From Avena insularis (Eukaryota > Streptophyta > Magnoliopsida > Poales > Poaceae): a stretch of 64,000 nt of DNA. Location of the stretch: the NCBI GenBank assembly GCA_023614405.1, contig CM042697.1, forward strand, positions 186,929,189 to 186,993,188. Direction: 5' to 3'. Every line of letters starts with the position of its first letter. The first letter of the stretch is position 1. The translations under genes and the position numbers were made by a program. The notes under the pieces are model-generated. The model was not told the origin of the DNA, ran no database searches, and saw only the letters and a list, made by a program, of their open reading frames with translations. Below are positions 57,926-64,000 of this stretch, one piece after another.

Positions 57926-59885
57926 GCGCAGTCCAGTCGCTTGGTTCTGAGACGATGGCGACCAGGGCGGGTTCTGATTGTAGCGGTATGCCGACGCCGA
58001 TCTCCTTCGGATGAGAGACCAAAGGGTTGTGGATGATGTCAAGGAAGACGCCCGCCGGTGGAGTTTATTGAGCCAATCCGATGCAGGAGAGGGCGTCGGC
58101 CTCCTTGTTCTTGCACCTGTTGATCCACTCGATGGAGTAGCCGGCGAAGTGGCCCCACAGCTAGTTCACCGCTTGGCGGTATGCTGCCATGGTAGGGGAG
58201 ATGGCATTGCAGGTGCCATCGACTTCTGCGGCGACGAGGTCAGAGTCGCCGTAGCACCGTAGGCGATTGACGTTCATATCCTTGGCGGCCCGCATGCCGT
58301 GGAGGAGGGCCTCGTATTCGGCCATGTTGTTGGTGTAGGGCGTGAAGTCGAGGTATAGCACGTAGCAGAGCTTGTCTCCTTTGGGGGAGGTGAGTATGAT
58401 CCCGTCTCCTGTGCCATCCATGTTCTTGGACCCATCGAAGTGGAGCGACCAATAGTGGAGGTATGGCAGCTTCTCTGGATGATGTGCATGTTCCCATTCG
58501 GCGAGGAAGTCTGCTAGGGCCTGCGACTTGATCGCCTTGTGTGGATCGTACTTGATGTTGTGGACGCCGATTTCGACGTCCCACTTGGTGACTCGCCCAG
58601 TCGCCTTGCGGTTGTGGATGATGTCCGACAGTGCCGCGGAGGAGATGACCGTGATGGATTGCCTCTGGAAGTATTGCGGGAGCATCCGCTAGGCTCGGAA
58701 GTCCGTGTATACCAGTTTCTGGTACTGCGGATAGCGCTGCCGTGAGTCCGTGAGGACCTCGCTGATGTAGTAGACCGGGCGCTATATGGGGTGCTCCTTT
58801 CCCTCTTATGGTCGCTCGACGACCATCATGGCACTGACGACTTGCATGGAGGCCGCAACATAGACAAGCATCGCCTCCTTGTCGACGGGGGCGACAAGTA
58901 GGGGTGCGACGAGTAGCACTTCTTTGAGTGATTTTAGCGCGTCGTCCACCTATTTGTCCCATTGGAACATGGGGTTCTTGTGCATCAGGCGGTAGAGAGG
59001 CCTTGCCTTCTTGCCTAGCCGGGGGATGAAGCGACTAAGAGCCGTGACTCGATCGGCTAGCTTCTGGACGTCGCAGAGGCACTCGTGTTTCCTGAGTCAT
59101 GTGATTGTCTCGATCTTGGTGGGGTTCACTTTGATGCCCTGCTTGGAGACCACGTACCTGAGGAGCTGTCCGATGGGCAGGCCAAAGGTGCACTTCCCTG
59201 GGATGAGCTTTATCTTGTACCTCCGTAGATTTGCACAGGTTTTGCCCAGGTCGGCGAGTAGGTCACTCTAGCGATTGGACTTGACCACCACGTCGTTGAT
59301 GTAGACGTGAATGTTGTGTCTAATTTGGCCTGCGAGGTACTCCTGCATGCACCACTAGTAGGTCGTGCCGGTATTTTTGAGGCCGAACGTCATGGCGGTG
59401 TAGCAGTAGGCGCCAAATGGCATGATGAACGCCGTCTTATCCTCGTCCTTGACTGCCATATTGACCTTGTGGTAACCAGAGTACGCATAGAGGAAGCACA
59501 GCGACTCCGACCCTGCGGTCGAATCTATGATCTGGTCGATGCGTGGGAGGACGAACTGCTCCTTTGGGCATGTGCCTTTGAGGTTGGTGTAGTCGATACA
59601 CATTCTCCGGGTCTTGTTCTTTTTCATGACCAGGACTGGGTTTGCCAGCCACTTGGAGTACATGATGGGCGGGATGAAGCCTGCAACGAGTAGGAGATGG
59701 ACTTCTTCGGTGATTGCTCGGCGGCGCTCTTCATCGAAGGGCCATAGCGACTGCCTAACAGGTTGCGCTTTGGGGTCGGCATTGAGTTTGATCTTGGAGA
59801 GTTCCCTCGGGACACTTGGCATGTCAGATGGCTTCCATTCGAAGATGTTGAGATTCTCACGGAGGAGATCGACGAGCGCGCTTTC
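57926..59885 (-). pseudogene. Tat2 reverse transcriptase, RNase H and second RNase H
   Basis: RT starts after the UAG at 59888-59886 (ESALVDLLREN, then PSDMPSVPREL). RT motifs: RRMCIDYTNLKGTCPK, VLPRIDQIID, MTFGLKNTG, then a stop at about 59355. The catalytic box reads Y-I-N-D (N codon 59297-59295) instead of YxDD, so the first catalytic Asp is lost. Several stops follow to about 58690. The Ty3-type RNase H is traceable (VYYISEVLTDSRQRYPQYQ). The second, archaeal-type RNase H is open in 58685-58161 (LHFDGSKNMDGTGDG, YTNNMAEYEALLHGM, YGDSDLVAAEVDG). The piece ends at the Athila-BC insertion. Confidence 0.87.
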
Positions 59886-62540
59886 CTATGCGGGTCTTAT
59901 GCCCGCCCCAATGGTCACCGTCTGGATGGAGTCGCCCGGGACCAGCCCAACGGTGCAGGTGTGCGTGGCGGCTTCAAACGCTGTCGACCCAGTGTTCAAT
60001 GCATTGGGCTTCTTCAGGATCGTGGGGTCATCCTTGTCGACTCCACTCGCGTACCTGGCAAGCTCGTCGGCGTGGTTGGTCTCTGCTGTGATGACGGCTT
60101 CCGCGAGTTCAACGCCTTTTTCCTCGCACTCCACGACCATGTCGGGGTCGCCGTGGACGGTGATGATGATGCATGCTCCTGTGAGCTTCATCATGTTGTA
60201 CGTGTAGTGTGGTTCTGCCATGAATTTGGCGAACGCTTGCCACACCAGGACGCAGTGGTAGGGGCTATGGAAGTTGACCAGCTCGAAGACAATCCACTCG
60301 GTGCAGAAGTTAGCAGGTGTGCCGAAGGTGACTGGCAGCGTCACCTTGACCGGGTACGCCTTCGGACCGGGGACGATGCCATGGAAGGTGGTGAGGGTTG
60401 ATTCAACCATCGAATACGGGAGCTGCAGTCTCCTGAACGTGTCTAGGTAGAGGATGTTGATGGAGCTCCCTCCATCCATCAATGTATTAGGGATCCAGTA
60501 GTCACCCAGTTTGGGCTTAATTACCAGGGCGACACGCCCGCGGTACTCGATCCGTGGCGAGTGGTCCTCGCGGCTCCACATGATGCGCTGCTCGGACCAG
60601 TTGATAAAGCGGGTAACATCAACTTGGGACACCGCGGTGACGACGACTGCACGGGCGAGGACCTGCTTCTCGCGCTTGGTGCCGAGCCTGGTGAAGGTGT
60701 AGAGCAAGCCGACATTGTTGCCAAAGGCACCGGCATTGTCATGGTCCCTTGGCGGGCTGTTGTTGGGGTCTTCCCGTGCTTGCCTTGCCATCTCTATCTC
60801 CTTTAGGGAGTGGTAGTCGGCGGTGGTGTGGGTTGTGGGCTTCCCTTACCTGTTGTGATAGACACAAGGCTGGTTGAGCAGAGCTGCGGGGTCGAATTTC
60901 GGCATCGCTCGGTAGTTTATGCTCTCGCGGTAGTTTCCTCCATCGTGGCAGAAGTTCTTCGGCTTGCATGGCGCATAGCTGGCGTTGGCGACGAAGTCTA
61001 CTCGCCCGTCACCACGGCGCTTGCCGGTGAGGCGAGTGTTGCTATAATAGACTTTTTGTTTTCTCCCGTTGTCGTAGCCGCCTATGCAGCGGTTTCCGCC
61101 CGACTCGTCGTCAGTTTCTTGGTTCGGGTATTCCTCCGCATAGCATTTGGCAATCTCGAGGAGGTCGGCGATATTGTCAAGCATTCGGTATACCCTCTTG
61201 ATATTGGCAACCAGAGGTTCATACCGACACGAGTTCTTGAAGCAGTGGATCGCCGTATCCGGGTCGATGCCGGAGGCATAGATCCACATGTCCTGCCATC
61301 GCTGGACCTAGTGGCGGGTCAAATCGCGCAGTCCCTATATGAATCTCTCCAGGTCTTCTATGGTGGTGGCGCGGGTATAGGAGCCCTCAAAGTGCCCGAC
61401 GAAGGCCTCACGCATGTCCTCCCATGAGTCGATGCTGTCTGGGGGAGGGTTTTGATCCATTGCCGAGTGGCTCCCTCCATCATCAAGGGGAGGTAACGAG
61501 CGGCAAGGAGGTCGGTGTGGCCGGTGATTCCCATTGTCATGAGGTATGTGTCCAGCCACACGGCTGGGCTCGTACGTAGGGTCGTACTTCTCGATCTCAT
61601 TTCGCATTTTGAAGTTGGCCGGGTACTTTTTGCCTCGGATCATGGGTCCGAAACATTGGGGGCCGACTCGACTAAGGGATCCCCTTGGCTCGGAGTCGCC
61701 ACGGTTGGTGAGGGTGTGCCTCAGGTCATTGGGCTGGCATGCTCGCCAGGTTTTGTTGTTGATGATGTTTGTCCGTGCATCGATTGGTTGCCCATTGGCG
61801 GCGACCGTAATCTTTGCCAGTCACGGATCGTTGGTGGAGAGCATAGGGTGCGTGGCCCGTGGTTGAGGCTGCAGGGGCTCGGGTGGCAGGCAATTGAGAG
61901 TGTTGGAGATCGTTGGGAGGCCACCAGAGGCCGTCCTGCTCCCAGAGGAGCGGGAGTACATCCGTCCCAACGAGTCGGCTCTCGTGGCTTGTTGCTCGAC
62001 GGCCCTGGCGAGTAGGGCCTGGGCGTACTTGACTTACATGGCGCCTTCCCCTGTGATGTTGAGGTTGGAGACCGCGGCCTGCCCCGCTATGACATTGTCC
62101 ATTGGGGTGGAATACAGCGGGAGGCCGTTCGTGTCGTGCTCTTGCAGAGAGATGAGGACTCTTGGCTAGTTGGCAGGAGGCGTGCGGCCGGGTGGCGGCA
62201 GGGGAGCCCCACTCGCTGTTGCTCCTGGTAGCGGTCGGGCGCTGAAGCCAGGTGGTGCGTTCTCGCTGATCGCACGATTGGCCACGCGAGCGGGGTCGTT
62301 GTCCTTTTTGAAGTTCAGGGAGCGGCCCTGAACATTGGGTTTCAGGCGCGTCCTGATGCGGCGCTGGTGGTAGAGCGATAGTTCCTGTGCCGTTGCTTGC
62401 TCGAGGCGAAATTTTTCGTACTCGGCCTGCTCCTTGCGCGCTGCTTCCTCCAGGCGCAGACGGGATTCCTCGACCTCCATCACCGTCGGCTGAATTGGCG
62501 TGGAGGAGGGGTCCTGCGGGGCTCTCGTGTTGCCCGCCAT
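59886..62540 (-). pseudogene. Tat2 gag and protease
   Basis: Start MAGNTRAPQDPSS at 62540. The N-terminal part is Glu/Arg-rich, probably helical (EESRLRLEEAARKEQAEYEKF). A stop at 62166 and a frame change follow. The gag core is 61643-60846 with stops at 61335 and 60846 (NFKMRNEIEKYDPT, SWEDMREAFVGHFEGSYT, DIADLLEIAKCYAEE). The protease lies in an open 301-codon piece (60791-59886): LMDGGSSINILYLDT (Asp codon 60476-60474), FHGIVPGPKAYPVKV. It ends at TAG 59888-59886, in the same frame as RT. CX2C-type cysteines near 60955 may be the remnant of a knuckle. Confidence 0.84.
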
Positions 62541-63092
62541 GTAGGTCGCTATGAAGTGACAAGATCTGTCGTGGAGATCGCCAGAGTTCTTCGACCCAGA
62601 GTCAAAGTCGAAGATCTCGAGGATGGAGGAATCCTCGAAATCCCATGCATTGGAGACTCATGTGATGGATCCTTTTGGTGACGCGGCAATGATGGACCTA
62701 GCGACCGAGCTAGGGGTCGCCGAGTCGGTGTCATCATGGAGGGCTGCGTCATCCGCAGTCGTGTCAGTTTTCGCCATGTTGTTGTTGGCCAAGTCGTATT
62801 CGGAGGCGAGGCGATGGATGGTGCGGAGATAACTCTCAGAGAGTCGATCGCGTGGCGGCGACTTGACGATGATCGCCGTATCCTTGGAGATGATGACGTA
62901 TGTAAAGCCAATGAAGAGGTTGATGGTGATGACCAGCATTATGGCGTTGTGCGTGACCAGGCGTGACGCCGGGACCTAGCTGCTGGACAATATCTGGAGT
63001 ATCTCGCCACACGCGATCATGCGGCCGGTGGCGATTGACCGGTTAATTGGCCAGTAGGGTCTCGCCACAAAACTCAGGCCAGACTGGCCAAA
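62541..63092 (-). other. Tat2 5' leader
   Basis: About 550 bp between PBS and gag start. No gene is seen; short ORFs on both strands overlap without recognisable domains. Confidence 0.6.
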
Positions 63093-63109
63093 CCCCACGG
63101 TGGGTGCCA
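63093..63109 (-). promoter_or_regulatory. Tat2 primer binding site (tRNA-Lys type)
   Basis: Minus-strand TGGCACCCACCGTGGGG differs by one base from TGGCGCCCACCGTGGGG, the complement of the plant tRNA-Lys 3' end. It is a different tRNA from that of Tat1. Confidence 0.8.
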
Positions 63110-63110
63110 C

Positions 63111-63667
63111 TATCGTAGGAATGGACACGGAAGATGCTACGATTGGCAGCGAGTAGTAAGAAGAAGGGCAAGGGCGGCCATCCATCTGCGGTGCGATATG
63201 AGGGCGTAGACACAAGGGTTTACCCAGGTTCGCCCCCTGGAGGGTAAAGACCTACTCCTGCTAGATTGTATTATCAATTGATTACAAGTTTGGCAAGCTC
63301 AGCGTCTAGGCAGCAAGTCGATGGGGTGTATGATGGAACATGAGTACAGAGAGTATCCTAGGGAGGTTTATATAGGGGTACCTCGCTAGGGTTTACAAAT
63401 ATACAACCGAATTAGTTAGGGACTCAGAGGACTTGACCTAATCCGACTGGTCTTAGCTACGCTTCTGGGCCTCCAGCTTCCAGTCGTTAGGTCCCTCCTT
63501 GGGTCGTGATCTAGTCACCGTCCTGCAGGCCCACTCACTAGCAGCTTGATCCAGTAGGAAACCTCCTACTAGGCATACCCCATTTGGCATATCCCCATCA
63601 TTCAGTGACCGCGTAAATGCATTCTGGTGTGTTAGAATAGTAGCTGGAGGTGAAGACGGTGTCAACA
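63111..63667 (-). repeat. Tat2 5' LTR (about 0.56 kb)
   Basis: Starts TGTTGACACC on the minus strand (63667) and ends CGATA next to the PBS, probably a decayed CA end. TATA box TATATAAACC at 63374-63365. The U5 motif CAGGAGTAGG...GGGGGCGAACCTGG (about 63256-63220) is shared with the Tat1 LTR. The 3' partner is outside the window, so the right boundary rests on the TG and general character only. Confidence 0.72.
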
Positions 63668-64000
63668 TACTTCTTCGGCCGTAGATGGTCATCGCGTAAG
63701 ACTATCCATTCATTGTCATGTGGGCATCTAAAGAATGTGATTGCCTTGTCGAACACCGCTAAGAGGTCGTAGTGAAAACTCTTCCATACCAGGTAAGGCT
63801 TCTATTGGAGCTGTACCTTCAGGAGCTGAAGTTCTGCCGTATTGAACTTGTAAACAAATTGAGAGTTTGGCAGTGGGAACCCGTGGTTGAATGCAGTAAT
63901 ACCGACACCCACTAAAGATGGCAGTGTAAGTCTCAATGATCTGTAGAGATTTTTGAGAGTCCAAGTACTCTCGTCCCGGGTTAAAAGGACCAGCCACTCG
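63668..64000 (-). other. Flank of Tat2, unrecognised coding-like sequence
   Basis: The last 330 bp form the outer flank of Tat2. Two minus-strand frames are open for 60-90 codons (63997-63728 and one offset frame with WTLKNLYRSLRLTLP and DKAITFFRCPHDNEW). The offset frame looks protein-like but has a stop near 63803. I recognise neither. It may be part of a further, older element or a gene fragment. Confidence 0.35.

Larger units (their letters stand above)
28175..63667 (-). mobile_element. Tat2: Tat-lineage Gypsy element hosting both Athila elements
   Basis: Pieces: 63667-57926 (5' LTR, PBS, gag, protease, RT, RNase H, second RNase H) and 31253-28175 (integrase and part of an antisense ORF). 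Athila-BC (31254-57920) separates them with TSD GTATG at 31249-31253 and 57921-57925. The 3' end, including the rest of the antisense ORF and the 3' LTR, is cut off at 28174 by Athila-AD and lies outside the window. Gene order and the antisense ORF are the same as in Tat1, but the sequence is a different family. Many stops and frameshifts mark it as the oldest layer. Confidence 0.88.

Overview
The window is repeat-rich plant genomic DNA, almost certainly from a large grass genome of the wheat/barley tribe (Triticeae). This rests on its contents: Athila-like LTRs opening with TGATACGTC-type ends, a BARE/Angela-like Copia element, Tekay and Tat-lineage Gypsy elements, and a CACTA transposon with AACACCGGTTC subterminal repeats. 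I found no convincing host gene, rRNA, tRNA, CRISPR array or bacterial feature. Family names are by recognition; a TREP or similar library search would be needed to name them exactly.

The layout is one nested stack that can be unwound with target-site duplications (TSDs). The oldest frame is a minus-strand Tat-lineage Gypsy element (called Tat2 here; 28175-31253 plus 57926-63667). Two minus-strand, pol-less Athila-like elements sit in it. Athila-AD (19876-28174) lies in its antisense ORF. Athila-BC (31254-57920, TSD GTATG) lies between its RNase H and integrase. The 3' LTR of Athila-AD is broken by a plus-strand Tekay chromovirus (1-1256 plus 14060-19875). That chromovirus is itself split in its pol gene by a plus-strand Tat element (Tat1, 1257-14059, TSD GCAGT). 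Athila-AD also holds a 952-bp hAT-like DNA element (20940-21891, 8-bp TSD). Athila-BC holds a 4-kb Tekay-like solo LTR (32949-45332, TSD CATGC), which holds a complete Copia element (34255-42599, TSD CCCTC). Athila-BC also holds a 7-kb CACTA transposon (47760-54780, TSD GAG). By-eye LTR divergence agrees with the nesting: Tat1 about 1%, Copia about 4-5%, both Athila elements about 8%.

Nearly every gene is a pseudogene. The exception is the Tat1 RNase H/integrase reading frame (6303-8006), open with all catalytic residues. Both Tat elements share two notable traits. One is an antisense multi-exon gene downstream of integrase, with a Transposase_28-like domain and coiled coils. The other is a single in-frame UAG at exactly the protease/reverse-transcriptase boundary, in near-identical sequence. 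The two Athila elements share LTRs and non-coding backbone but carry different ORFs (gag-protease versus an unrecognised protein), so ORF cassettes appear to have been exchanged. The CACTA element carries a TNP-like ORF and a Ulp1-type cysteine protease with its catalytic residues visible, but no recognisable TNPD transposase.
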